This document shows positions 39,211-51,673 of a stretch of DNA of 64,000 nt, piece by piece. Below the pieces are notes generated by a model. That model ran no database searches, was not told the origin of the DNA, and worked only from the letters and a program-made list of their open reading frames with translations. How positions within the stretch are numbered: position 1 is the stretch's first letter; every line of letters begins with the position of its first letter. This stretch comes from Archilochus colubris (lineage: Eukaryota > Chordata > Aves > Apodiformes > Trochilidae). The translations under genes were made by a program, and so were the position numbers. The DNA lies in the NCBI GenBank assembly GCA_023079485.1, contig CM041083.1:174585480-174649479 (forward strand). Reading direction: 5' to 3'.

Positions 39211-39765
39211 ATGTTCCCATTCTGGTGCTGACTTCACTCCCTCTGCATGGGGTAGGATGGGCATCCCATGCTCTCACCATCCCGCCCTCCCTGCTCTCAC
39301 TGGGCACTCCTTGGGAACCATCCTTTCCCCTGGACCTAAACACAGATTGAACATGGCAGGAGCCAGAGCTTTTGATAATTGCACCCCAAGGAGATGAAAT
39401 TCTCTGACAGTAAATCACCCTGCCAAAGGAAGGCTGCAGCATTTCTCCCTGCTGGTGCATGTCAGGCAGCGCCGTCAGCGTTTGTGCCCTTTGGATCTGA
39501 CAGTGCTGTGTCAACCAGGAGAGGGAAAGCTGTTTTATGAAGACTTCTGATGCCTTTTCAGCTGCCAGCAAATACAGGGACTGTGATTCTTTGCCCTTTC
39601 CTCCATCTACTGTCAGCTCTCTCTCAGATCATTTTTTTGCTCAGAATTCATTGCAATTCAGGTGCCACTGGCAACAATTTCCCATGTCTGGTCTAGCCAG
39701 GTTCCAAACAGCAAAACTTCCATGCTGAAGGTTTATTGCTGAATATTGTGTCCCTACTCATGCAA
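39211..39765. other. Intergenic spacer between two opposed CR1 tails
   Basis: About 550 bp with no recognisable gene or repeat, bounded by a minus-strand CR1 fragment on the left and a plus-strand CR1 tail on the right. Confidence 0.55.
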
Positions 39766-39828
39766 GAGGGTTGGAACTAGATGATCTTCAAGGTCCCTTC
39801 CAACCAAACCAATTCTGTGATTCTATGG
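39766..39828 (+). mobile_element. CR1 tail remnant
   Basis: Only the last ~60 bp of a plus-strand CR1: GGTTGGAACTAGATGATCTT, then AAGGTCCCTTCCAACC, ending ATTCTGTGATTCTATGG. It is a very short 5'-truncated insertion. Confidence 0.85.
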
Positions 39829-41924
39829 ATATTATAAACTTGCTTATTTTTATATGGGAGGAAGAGGTCCATGTAAGTAAGAAGTGGGTCCATGGAGTTC
39901 TGTTTCTTGGTAGCTGGCTCCCAAGTGAAGGTGAGTCCTGTTTAAACCTCAGCTGATATGTTTGATTAGCTCTGTGTCATCAATGCTGATCAGGTTTCTT
40001 TGGCTCTGGGTCTGGTGAGGGTCAGACCCAATATATTGTCTTTGCAAGGAGTGAATGCTCTGCCTATATTGTGACCCACATAGCCAGCAACGGATTTGTG
40101 CGTATTTTACTGAATATTTTTTGTGCTGGTAGTTTTGATCAGAGCTTCCAATTCAGCAGAAATGCATCGGCAGACTGGGTTTCCTGGAATTTCTTCCCTG
40201 TCAAAAACCAGGAGGGAAAACTACTGAAAGAGGACCAGTGAGGAGAGGGGAACAGAGGTAAACTGAGGACCTGCGAAGAGTGTGGGGTTGTAGCTATCAA
40301 TAGAGAGCTTCCAGTCTACTCTGGTGTTAGTGTCCAAGGCCTGAAAAATGAGGTACTTCTCACAGTGGCTTGAGTAGGGACTATCATCCTTCTGGCCTTT
40401 TTTTTTTTTCTTTTTGAGGACACTCAGGATTTCAGACATGGACAGAATTGCCAAGGCGTTATGATGAAACAAGAAGGATGTGACAGTGATGTCTGTCAAA
40501 CATTTCCAATATACCAGCTGGATGCTGGGCTATGCTTTAAATATTTTTTCTGCATTTGTCAGGAAACACATCTGTATCTCCAGCTTCAACGTGACTTTTC
40601 TTAAGCTGTATAAAGAACATGTTGTTAAAAAAATCTTGAGGGCAAGTATTGTAATATCTCCTTTTTTTTGTTTTCCTTTCTGCCCCTGGTCACCCATGAA
40701 AGCAACAATAGCTCATTTTATGATCATGCATGGGTTTGTGCTCAGAGAGGACCACAAGCTCTCCTCTCCATCATTCCTTGAAGTCAAGTGAGTCCAGGAC
40801 TGCATGGCCATGGCAGAGCTTGTCCTGCCTCTGTGTACAGCTCCAGGACTGGCTGCTCTCCAGCCCTGGCAAGTCAGTGAGGGTCTCTCAGTCTGTCTCA
40901 AGTCTTCCTGCCAGTTTGTTGATGCACACAGAAGGGAGTGAAATCTGGACAAGGCAGGAAACCATAGCAAGTGCCATGGAGGCTTCAGTACCAAGTTGCA
41001 GATAAACCAGACACAAAATCTCATTCAAAACTATCATACAGGCAATGGAGATTCATTTGTCACACACAGGAGGTCAAAGGGTGCTAAACCAGCACTGCAG
41101 ATATTTTGAATTCATGGCAGTAGGTAGTCCAGGGATTAGGTATCCCATGGATTCTGGACTTCAAAGAGATGGGTAGGCTCTAAAAGCCACTGCAGTTTTA
41201 ATCTTTCCTTGCTCTGTTTGAGTGGTTATGAATTCATCTCCATACTATAGCTTTTCCACTTAGGACCTAGCAATATTATTCACCTGTCTCTGAGAGATGT
41301 TCCTGAGGATTAACAGGGATTTGGCACTTTTATATGACCTAGGTGCAAGGGGGTTTAAATGGCCTAAGGCTGAACAATACACAAAATTAAACTGGTCTTG
41401 CTATGTGTTCCCATTTAAAATAGTGTCAGCAAAGACATGATGTTTTAGAAACAAATTTTTTACCTCGTTTTTTTCTTGCTGTGGAGGCTAATGGTCCTGT
41501 CCTACCCCTGAGTGAAAGGAGTTTGATTGTTCTGTATCCTCCCACCAGAGAAAGAAACACACTCAGTGCATGGGCACCAGAAGTTTAGCAGTAAGGTAAG
41601 AGCCAAGTGCTTTGCCCTGCTTTGCTTTGGTGTGGCCTGGTTTGCATAGAGAGAGAATTGGTTTGTGGAAAGAAGTCACCTATCTTGATGTTTTTTGGTG
41701 AATAACTTAGCAAAGTGGCTGCCTCCACTGCAGTACCTGGGAGCATCTTCCCTTCCACATAGATGTCCCAGATGTGTCTTTACTGGGGCAAGGACAGGCA
41801 CGTTTCTCCCTTTCCCCTGCTGCAATACATTTTGATTTCCACACAAAAGAATTCACACAAGCCTCCAAGCAGGAGCCACAGCACATGCTGACCAGCTGCC
41901 AGCCTTAGGCTGGGACAGGAGGAC
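39829..41924. other. Intergenic, nothing identified
   Basis: About 2.1 kb with short frames only. No RNA gene or repeat was recognised apart from a T-run near 40400. Confidence 0.55.
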
Positions 41925-41941
41925 TTGGGCCCTTTTAGTGG

Positions 41942-42466
41942 ATGAAGGAAAGGCTGTTGATGCAGTCTGTCTGGCCTTCAGTAACACCTTTAGTACTGTC
42001 TCCCAGAACATCCTCATGGAAATGCTGGCTGCCCATGGCTTGGGTGGGCATGTACTCTGCTAAATTAAACACTGGATGGATGGATGCGTCCAGATGGTTA
42101 CCAGACACGAGTGGTGTCCCCCAGGGCTCAGTGCTGGGGCCACTCCTGTTTAACATCTTTATTAATGATCTTGATGAGGGCATTGAACACACCCTCAGTA
42201 AGTTCCAAAATGACACCAAGCTGGGAGGGAGCGTGGATCTGCTGGCTGGTAGAAAGGCTTTACAGAGGGCCCTGGACAGACTGGATCATTGGGCTGAGAC
42301 CAACTGTATGACATTCAATAAGGCCAAGTGTCAGGTCCTGAACTTTGGTCACAACAACCCCAGGCAATGCTCCAGGCTTGGAGAAGAGTGTCTGAAAAGC
42401 TGCCTGGCAGAAAAAGACCTGGGTGTATTGATTGACAGTCTGCTGCATATGAGCACAGGTGGCTAA
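41942..42466 (+). pseudogene. CR1 reverse transcriptase fragment, catalytic box mutated
   Basis: Open frame of 174 residues. Its CR1 similarity begins at [20 protein letters not shown]; the earlier part is out of the CR1 frame. The catalytic box reads FQNDTKLGG instead of FADDTKLGG, so the first catalytic Asp is Asn. It ends after EKDLGVLID. Confidence 0.85.
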
Positions 42467-42686
42467 GAAGGCCAATGGCATTCTGGCTTGTATCAGAAAC
42501 TGTGTGACCAGCAGGACTGGGGAAGTGATCCTGACCCTGTACCCAGCACTGGAGAGGCCTCACCTTGAGTACTGTGTTCAGTTTTGGGCACCTCAATACA
42601 AAAGGGACATTGAGGTGTTGGAGCAGGTCCAAGGAAGGGCAACAAAGCTGGTGAAGGGTTTGGAAAACATCCCCTATGAGGAGTGA
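42459..42686 (+). pseudogene. CR1 ORF2 C-terminal fragment
   Basis: Carries [30 protein letters not shown] and [16 protein letters not shown], continuing the CR1 ORF2 in a shifted frame and stopping at an in-frame TGA after YEE. Confidence 0.85.
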
Positions 42687-43019
42687 CTGAGGATGTTCTG
42701 GGTGTTTAGTCTGGGGAAAAAGAGGTTGAGGGGAGACCTCAGGGGTTGGTCTCTTCTCACTGGTGACAGATGACAGGACAAGGGGAAATGGCTTCAAGCT
42801 GCATCAGGGGAGATTTAAATTGGATGTCAGGAGAAAAGTCTTTACAGAAAGGGTTGTTAGGCACTGGAACACGCTCCCCAGGGAGGTGGTTGAGTCTCCA
42901 TCCCTAAATAGGTTTAAAAATCATCTGGATGTGGTACTTGGCGACACAGTTAGGATGAGGTTGGACCTGATGATCTTGAAGGTCTTTTCCAGCCACATCA
43001 GTTCTATGATTCTATGATT

Positions 43020-44015
43020 TATATAGCAGCAGCCCAGCCCATCTTGATGAAAGGGGATTTTACAGCCAGTACAAAAAGAGTTAAGCCCTTGAAAAGACCC
43101 TGCTCTCACTGAAATCTCAGGCCCTACTATCTTGGTCTGTGTTCAGGCAGGCAGAGATGTCTGTTTTCCCACCTTCTTACAAGTGTACACTAAACACAGC
43201 CTTGTTAATGACTGGAAAAAATTGGAATAAAGCATTGCCCAACAAGCTGTCCCCCAGGACCATAAAGCTGTGCAATGGGAGCAGGAGGCTTGCTCACACT
43301 TCATTCATGGGACCTCTCTCAGAGTCCTTTGAGAGAACATCCACTGTGAAAAACTCCCCCACCTCCCTTTGTGCATACTCTGATGTATTGCAGTACCAGT
43401 AATCTATTATGTAGATTTTATGGATCATTTATACAAATTACAGTGAAACCTCAGTCCTGACTGTGGTTTAAAATAGACACAGGAATAGCAATACAACATT
43501 AAGGGCAATAAAAACAGCAGGAGTAATAATAATGAATAGATAAAAGAATGTATCCATTAAGATTCCTCCTCTCTGTGAGTACTAGATAATAAAAAGGTAT
43601 TTTTAGCTTTCAAATGACTTAATAAAATATTTCCTTTATTCTTCATGACTTCAGAAATATCAGTAAAGTTTACAGAGTCCTACAGTACTTTAAGACACAG
43701 AAAAAACGTGTTCTTCTGAGCCATCAAATTGCTCATAGATTTGTGTTTTTCATTGAAGTTTCTGTACATTAACACATCATCCTGCAGAAGAAAACATCTC
43801 TTTATAATACTGCAGTGAAGTAGAGGTATCTTAGGAGGAAATTTTTGCCACAGAAGTTTCACTGGCAATGCAAGCAACCTATGGAATTACATATCCCTAT
43901 TCGTGGTGACTATAGTTAAGACTCTCCCTTTTCAGGACAAGTTGCATCTCTTGGAGAATTGTACCTAAAGCATCCATGCTCAAAACAATACACAGAATCT
44001 TGATCATCCAATTCC
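43020..44015. other. Intergenic, nothing identified
   Basis: About 1 kb between two CR1 insertions. It is AT-rich, with short frames only. Confidence 0.55.
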
Positions 44016-44157
44016 TTTAAAAAAAGACTGGATGTGGCACTCAGTGCCATGGTCTATCAACTGCTCCGGTGGGTCAAGGGTTGGACTAGATGATCTCTGA
44101 GGTCCCTTCCAACCCGGCTAATTCTATGATTCTATGATTCTATGATTCTATGATTCT
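44016..44157 (+). mobile_element. Young CR1 tail fragment with expanded ATTCTATG repeat
   Basis: A 142-bp plus-strand CR1 end starting TTTAAAAAAAGACTGG. It ends in about 4.6 uninterrupted ATTCTATG units at 44121-44157. The body before the repeat differs from the CR1 tail at 55.6 kb at only about three positions over some 115 bp. Confidence 0.95.
44121..44157 (+). repeat. (ATTCTATG)n CR1 terminal repeat
   Basis: Four full and one partial perfect copies of the CR1 3'-terminal octamer, more than in any other CR1 here. Confidence 0.95.
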
Positions 44158-47094
44158 TTAGCTAGTGCTGCTAAAAATTTTACAAATCATATCATTCTCA
44201 AACTATTCTCATATCCCATCTAAACCAGCATCTCTCTGTCTTTTTTCTGCCTTTCCCCAGTGAAGCCTTTCTAAAAATTTTATTAATGTAACACCAGGCC
44301 AGGTTTCTTCTCTGCTTTTTGACCGAGGCTCCTTGCCTTGGGACAAGTGGCAGCATTCTGCAAATAGCTGTGAATGAACACCCTCCAAATCCTAACAACT
44401 GGACTATTCAGTGGACTTGAAAAATGCAATACTTCTGCCACTCCTCCCCAGTGCTATCACCTGTTTCATGCTCATGGGCCATATGTGTCAAGAGCCACAC
44501 AAGGAAAAAATATTTCATCAATCTTTTTCATGGTGATTACTCCCTTTTTCCAGCAGCCAGAAATGTTTTAGAATAATTCTGAAATAAAGTGCTAAATAAA
44601 TAATACTATTTCTACCCAATGTTGTAAAAAACTGGAGCTGTCACTGACTGCATTTGTGTATTTCCCTTTCCTCCCATTCTTTTGTAAAATCAGCTGGTTA
44701 TTTATTAGCCTAGCAAAGCTACCCTACTGCTTTGCATTCAATCCTAAGTGTTTTAAAGGTCTTTCCTCCCATTCAAAGAACTGGCATGTTTGAATTCTCA
44801 CTGAGAAAGATGGATGGGTTCATTAGGAAGTGCCAACAACTATGTGGATGGGTGAGGTCAGGTTAAAAGGAGTGGATGCCTTCACTTAGAGGAAGGAGCC
44901 TGAACCTTGTCAATCCAATACTGGTGGCCACATAAACCTCTAAAACAAATGCACATATCAGGGGTAGAGGAAGTCACAATAAGAGAGCACATAGAGCAAA
45001 TGTCTACTGGTACTTGCTGATTTCATGTCTGCAGCTCCCACATTTTGTTGCTTGTGTGCTTTCCTGTATTTAAAGCACAAAGAAGAGACTTGCATCAAGT
45101 ATCAGACTTGGTTAATAACCTCTTTGCTCTGCAAACCTATCATTAGCCACAGGCACTAACAAATCTTTATTTTGGTCCAATGCTTCAGAAGGATGCAGCC
45201 CTTCCTAACTGCAGCTGCAGGCAGGTTAAGTGAGGAAGCAATGCAGAGTGAGGTGACATCAACACTGGAGCCAAGTCTGAAAAATCATGGACCTTTGGTT
45301 CATACAGTCACATTCATGTTGCTGAACTCTTAAGTGTCTGAGTTATAAATATTTACTTCTGAGTAATTATTTACTTGCTTTTATGTGAGTGAAGAGAAAT
45401 AGGCTTTTCAAGGACTAGGTCCTAATTTAAGTCATTACCTTAGGCTGACATGAAATATTACCTCATCTATCCCCCTGGAGACTGGATGTTTCTAAAAAAA
45501 ATTGACTGTGTTTATCAGATAACCTCTCCACCTGGTCACAGCCCCTCCACCTGCACATGTGAAAAATCCTCAGCCAGGCCACCTCCCCAGGTTCTGATAG
45601 GGGTCTGCCTGTGCCCTTTCTTAGCAGGCTCCTTGGTGTGGTTTTGGTTTGTGCCAGCCTGCAATTTCCTGCTCTTTACCCAGGTAGGATTCTGGGACTG
45701 ACACGGGTGAAGGAATGCTGGCACTGGGAGGATTGATATGGGGATAAGAGAGCTTTAGTGAAGCAAAGAGAGAACTGACATGGACATGGGCATATCAAAC
45801 AACTGAGCTCAGCGCCCACGTATACTTCAGATCTTTTTACTTTGGGGCTTAGAACTGTCTTTTTATGTACTTAGATTTCTTGGAAATGTGGATGAAACTG
45901 TAGCAGCCCTCCTTCTGATTGGGTTGGATATGGTCAACTCTGCATTCCTGTGAGGGGTCTTTTAGGCCATGCTTGTTCAAGAAAAGTAGTGACCCATCCC
46001 CCTTTCCTCAACTCACTATCACCTGAGCAATGCCAAAAGCAGATGCTGGCAGCTGGCATCCCAAGGCTCTGCTGGGTGTGTATGGCACACAGCTACGGCA
46101 CTGCAGTGGATCTGACCATTGACCACCCTTGATCAGTCTCCAACCCTGGCTTTGCACATGGAGTCTTCAGCAAGAGGCATTAAATGGTCACTGAAAGAGG
46201 CAAATGGTCACTGTCTGCCAGCACAAATCTCATTTGTACTTGTCTCTCAAGCTTGGCTATCAGCTTCAGTTTTGAAGGATGCAAATGCACCTTACAAATG
46301 CTGCAGTGCTATTAATTTGGAATGGTCCAACTCTTCCTGCTCTTTGAGTACAATGGATCCTCTCAGTTGTCCTGGCCTCAGCAAATTCCCAGGGCAGTCT
46401 TTTCAAATATGTGTAAAGAAGCAATTTTTAATTTCTCACGTTATTTTCCTTGATCTGTATTCGTTGCATCATGAAGCACTAGGAATAGAAGGTATGGCAC
46501 TATGTAAATTGTTATATTATACGTTTTTATCCAGTGCTGGGGCAACATTTTGAGGTCAACAAGATAAGACATTATCTGCTGATGTCTTTTGTATGGACAG
46601 TGAGGAATTGTGGCCCAAATCCACAAGCCTGTGGCCTTCTGTGCTTTATGATCAGCTGAACCAAATTCCCACATCTGAATCATTAAATGTAGTTTCTTGG
46701 AGCACTTCTGGAGTCAGTTTTAAAATGTATGCAGTGCCTTCTCTTTTCCAGTCCCATGGAAAAGTGGCTGATGTTTTCAATTAAATGATCTGACCAAGGT
46801 TTGTTGTTGTAAGAATATACTCATCTAAATATTTCAGTCTTTTTTTCCTTTCCTTTGTGCCAGAATTAATGGTGTGTTCTTAATGACAATAGAAGCCACT
46901 GAGGAACACAAATCTGGGATTTCCTTCACTAGCTATATATGCTTTTAACAACTCCCATGATACAGCAAGAGATTTCTCAAGCATTACTTTGCAGCAGATG
47001 ATTTGCACTGCTGTGATGTAGCTAATTAGCTGGTGACATATTCAGAGTTCACATCTGCAGATTTATTACCAGAATGAGACCCACATTAATCTTC

Positions 47095-47096
<2 letters not shown>

Positions 47097-47125
<29 letters not shown>
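47097..47125. repeat. (TG)n microsatellite
   Basis: About 14 uninterrupted TG units. Confidence 0.95.
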
Positions 47126-47128
<3 letters not shown>

Positions 47129-47435
47129 GCTGTTTTTTCTTCAAATTTAAGAGCTTTGCACCTTCTGACCTGACAGATTTTCTTTTTTATCATCTTTTCC
47201 CCAGCTCTGTGTGAGAGATTATTGCCTGATGTCTGGAAAGTTCAAATGTATCCCACCTGCCATAGCATCCATCACTCATCACTGCTTCTCTGTCATACCT
47301 TCATTGGTGCTGAGTGCCTGTAGCCAAATTAAATGGCAAATGTAACTGGAAAAGTAGAATACACTGCACTACTCATTGGTTTCATCTTTTTTTGAGATTA
47401 CTCTGTCAGCTGTTATGCCAACTAAGGGCGTTTTG

Positions 47436-47700
47436 TTCTTTTTTTTTCTTCTTTTCTTTTTCTTTTTTCCTTTTTTTTCTTTTTTTTTTCCTTCTTTTCT
47501 TTTTCTTTTTTTCTTCTTTCTCTTTTCTTTTTTTCCCTTTTTCTTTCTTTTTCTTTTTTTCTCTTTTCTTTATTTTTCTCTTTTTTTTGCTTTTTTCTCT
47601 TTTTTCTTCTTTTTTCTCTTTTTTCTTCTTCTTTTTTCTCCTTTTTCTTTTTTTTTTTTCTTTTTTTCTTTTTTTTTTTTTTTTCTTTTACTTTTCTTTA
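47436..47700. repeat. Polypyrimidine tract, ~265 nt
   Basis: T-rich with interspersed C, roughly (CTTTT)n. Within it the only purines I find are at about 47572, 47589, 47690 and the final base. Such tracts can form triplex (H-DNA) structures and are length-unstable. Confidence 0.95.
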
Positions 47701-49129
47701 TTGGGTCACCAGTCTTGATGAAGGAAATTAACCCAAATATATACATTTCAGTGTATGGTTTCAATTGTTTTCAAGCTAGTGCACAAAATCAACTGCTTAG
47801 CAGAAAGGCTATACAGTAAGTTTATTTCAAATAAGTGTTTTACACCTGTGTTTTTTTAGAGAACAGTGCTTCTTGCTGTCTTACCTGTGCTAGAAAACTA
47901 TGTAAAAAGCTCTATCTTGAGCCATCAGGTTCTGTCCTGTGACATTAGTCCAAATAGGAGGTTTGAGCTTATGCTAACTCAAGATAGAAAGAAAATGTGT
48001 GCCATCCTGAAACTGATGGCAAAAATCCTGTTGATGTCAAGAGGGCCAGGATTGCACCCAGCAAAATTTGGCAGCAGCTTTCACTGAGGAAGTGTCAGCA
48101 TGGACTGCTCTGATAACATTCTTATTTTGTAAATGCCAAAGCATCCACCCACTCTATGTCCAAGCAGGAGCAAAACCCAGCTGGTGTCACATCACATTGC
48201 CATCCAGATCCATTCCAAAAGAGTTCTGGAGCCAAATCTGATCATCATATTTAATTTTTTTTTTACTGTAAATTTTCTGTAATGCTCCAGTAGGCAGTTT
48301 CTAGGGTAGATGCCACATAGGCAGGGTACACATAACAATTGTCCTCAGCTGAAGGAAATGGCCAAGGTCTCAGCAGGATCTCTCCCTCCCTCCTGCCATC
48401 TTTTGGTGGCAGACATCCCAAATAACACAATAAGAGAGATGAGTGTCCAAATCTGTGAAGGAAAGCCTTCCCCCCCCAACACATTTCTTACAAGAGTCTT
48501 GTTCTCCAAAGACAGTCAGGTCCTATGGAAGATGAGCTCTGGATAGAAGCAAAAAAATCTTGCAGAAATCATTGGCTATCAATTAGCATTTTTTCATCCT
48601 TCAGCTCCTCCAAAGAAGACCTAAAATTGGATCTGAGGGATTTTAATCAGAAACTAAAGCTGAGAAATTCTGGGGCTGCAGAGACAGAGATTTGGCTTTT
48701 TCCCACTGTCCTTGTTGTCTCTGGAGAAAAATGGATATTGACCTGAGCAGTAGAAGGATAAATCTGGAGAGCTTTTAGACCAGTGCTGGTTTTGCTTTGT
48801 TGCTTAATGAAACTTAAAAAACAATTACAATTAAATTAAAGTTGATTGGATTTGAACATGAGAGTCTAAAACATACAAATGAACAGCTCTTCTCTTAAAA
48901 TCTCTAGTCTCCAGTGAAAACCTAGCTGTATCTTTTTTCAGTTTCATATAGTTTTATAATAAAATAGAAGAAAATACAGATATCTTCCTGAAGCTTCTTT
49001 TTAAACTTGTATAAATGGCCATATTGAACTTCATGGACTAGGTCTTGCTCTAACTGAATCTGGGGGAAATCCAGAGCAATTCCATTCATTCTGACAGATT
49101 TCTTTAACAGAGGAGAAAAGCCTGCCCAT

Positions 49130-49141
49130 CCCCCCCCCCCC
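49130..49141. repeat. poly(C) run, 12 nt
   Basis: Twelve consecutive C on the + strand, in otherwise mixed sequence. Confidence 0.9.
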
Positions 49142-51644
49142 AGCATTAGAGTTTAAACTGTTTGCAGTCAAAGTAAATCCAAATTACACCGAAATCTGCA
49201 GTGTCATTGGAAAAAATCCATGTCTTTTATTATCTGTGTGCAAAATAGATCACTGTGTTCCTAACAGTTAATAATTTTTTCTTTGTAACAAATGCTCTGC
49301 ACATAGTTAAATACTTTAATCACTTTTTGAAAATAAACCATAATATTTACTGTGAAGCATTGGTGTGTGCCATGGATGGTCATGTTTATATGTTAAATCT
49401 AGTACAGTCGTGTTGCTTTTAATACTCTTAGACCCATCCTCAGCTTCTTTTTAATGTATTCCCAGCCAGGAGAGGTGGAGAGCCCCTGTTGGTAAATGGA
49501 ATGCATCTTTCATCCTTGGATCCTGGCCAAAGGCCACGTAGCCTTGTGATTAATACGTTGGCTGCATATTGAGAAGGTAGAAGATTCCCATTCTGCAGAG
49601 CCCCTCTTTCTGCCTTTAATATTTTCTATCTCTTGCTGTTGATTATGGTTTTCAATTTTTCTGTAACAAAAACACCACAAAAAAAAAAAAAATTGCTCAG
49701 CCATATCACCACATATTTAATACAGCCAAATTATTGTAAATAGAAAGATAGGTCTGACTTTTTTTCACATTATGGAAACACAGGAGCCCTGTTATACTCA
49801 AGAGAGGCATTTCACTTGCAGCTTTGAAGTACAGTTTTTAGAAGCAAGAAAATTTTTCCACGTTTTATCTCTCAGGTTTTTGCTAATATGCAAAAATACC
49901 CTACCCCTGTAAAATAAAACATTGGACACTAAAGAACTGAGGGAAACAAAATCGTATTGCAGATATCTATGTCTTGGAGGTCTGTTTTTTTTTTGTTTGT
50001 TTGGTTTTTTTCAGCAAAATAAACTCTTCAGTTGGGCATCAAGCATGATTTAATTTTTACCAGTATCTCCAGTTACCACCACACCCTAACCTGAGCTTCT
50101 CTTTCTGCAACAGTATGGACAGAAGTGTGATTCACTTGAACTTGTGCTCCACAGCAATCATGCAGATAGTTTTCTTCTTTTTAATCCTGAGTACTTAGGA
50201 AATTGTTATTGTCTTGTGAAAAATTTATTTTTAAACTGTTCACGGCCAATTATAGTCCACTTTTTGGCAGGAAAGGGGCTGAGTATCTTCAGGACACTGT
50301 TATTTTAAAATAAACTTGCTTAGCATTGTTTGTGGTTTCTTGCTTTGTTGAATGACAGCATAATGCTTGCTATGTGTTAAACCTCTGAAGAGACATCTTT
50401 TCCAGAATCATGATTTTTTTCATATTTTAGAAACAGGCTACCAGAAATCTCCCTTTCTCATTTTTAATTTTTTGATATCTTGGATTAATATAATAGTTTT
50501 ATCATCTCCCTTCAGGCACACAGATAAACATCCAAAGCAGTTGTATGTGGAGTCCCTGTTTAAATCTCTGCAAAGAAATGGCTTCACCAACACCACCTCC
50601 ATTCACATGACCACCTGAGCTCAGCATGTCTGATTCAGTTTGACTGAGAATGGAACCCTGAAAATCCAGCCCAGAGGAAGATGCATGCATTATAACTACA
50701 GTCTGGAGAGAGAGCTCTCACAGGTGACCTTCACTTCTGTGCTTATGGGTCTTTTGCACCCACAATTCTTACTGCATAATAATGAAGATATTGGTGGCCA
50801 GCTCTGGCTTGATTGTGGATTCCATATGAAGTTTAATATGTCAGGAATGCCTGAGTATGTATATCTGCTGTTGATGGATACCACACTCCCTGGCCCATCT
50901 TTGGGCCTACCAGCTCATACTGTCCCAGGAAGCATTGAGACACATCTTGGGAAACAGCACAGACCATAAAGAATTCTTTATAATAATTCTATATAATCCA
51001 CAGAGTGGATAGGACCTACTGATTTAGGAGAGGAAAGGATTGCAGTCACATAAATACTAAGGTTGTCATCCCTTTTGTCCCCATGACCTTGTCTTCCTGC
51101 CCTGTTCTATTTACATGCATAGATGCAGCCTATGTATCCCATCCTGTGATTATAAGTGTAGTTGTTTGGTTCAACAATAGCTTTTTTCTAACACAGCATT
51201 TTAGACATTCCATTTCATCTGGCTAAATACTTCTTTTTCTAACTTATATTTTTTGTGTTTCATATGAAAAACGTTTTGCTGACATTTCTGTAGGAGGTAG
51301 TAAGTTGTTGACATTAAATATCAAGACAATTATTTTTACTTACGAAATACAGTCTACTGTCTGTTGCAGCAGAGCAGCAATATTTTTCTGTAGGAGTATT
51401 GTCACTTTTGATAAGCACCCAAGTGGTTTATTTTTCCTTATGACATCTGTCTCTTTTCTTTCTTCCACTGAGTTTATATAACACATTCACAAGAATGATT
51501 AATTTATATTCTATGTTTTGAGGGAAAGCAAGTGTTTTTTTTTTCTTATTTGTTTTTTACATCTACCTTTCTGAAAATTTCCTAATTCATAAAAGAGGGT
51601 TCTTTAGCATCTGAATTTTTTATTGGTTACTATTTATCCTTTTT

Positions 51645-51673
51645 TGTGTGTGTGTGTGTGTCTGTGCGTGTGT
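51645..51673. repeat. Imperfect (TG)n microsatellite
   Basis: TG dinucleotide run interrupted by TC and CG units, following a T-run. Confidence 0.85.

Larger units (their letters stand above)
41925..43019 (+). mobile_element. CR1 LINE, 5'-truncated, 3' part of ORF2 plus tail
   Basis: Plus-strand CR1 of about 1.1 kb. It starts within the RT domain ([14 protein letters not shown] at the left edge), continues through [20 protein letters not shown] and the remains of the catalytic box, then the C-terminal region ([20 protein letters not shown]) and [15 protein letters not shown]. It ends in the tail TTCTATGATTCTATGATT near 43019. The frame is broken several times: the N-terminal part, 42459-42686 and 42763-43017 lie in separate frames. 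It resembles the antisense copy at 11-12 kb in extent but is more decayed. Confidence 0.95.

Noticed and set aside
47314..47819. Long Phe-rich open frames
   Set aside because: They are translations of the polypyrimidine tract. They contain little but Phe, Leu and Ser and exist because the tract has almost no purines to form stops.
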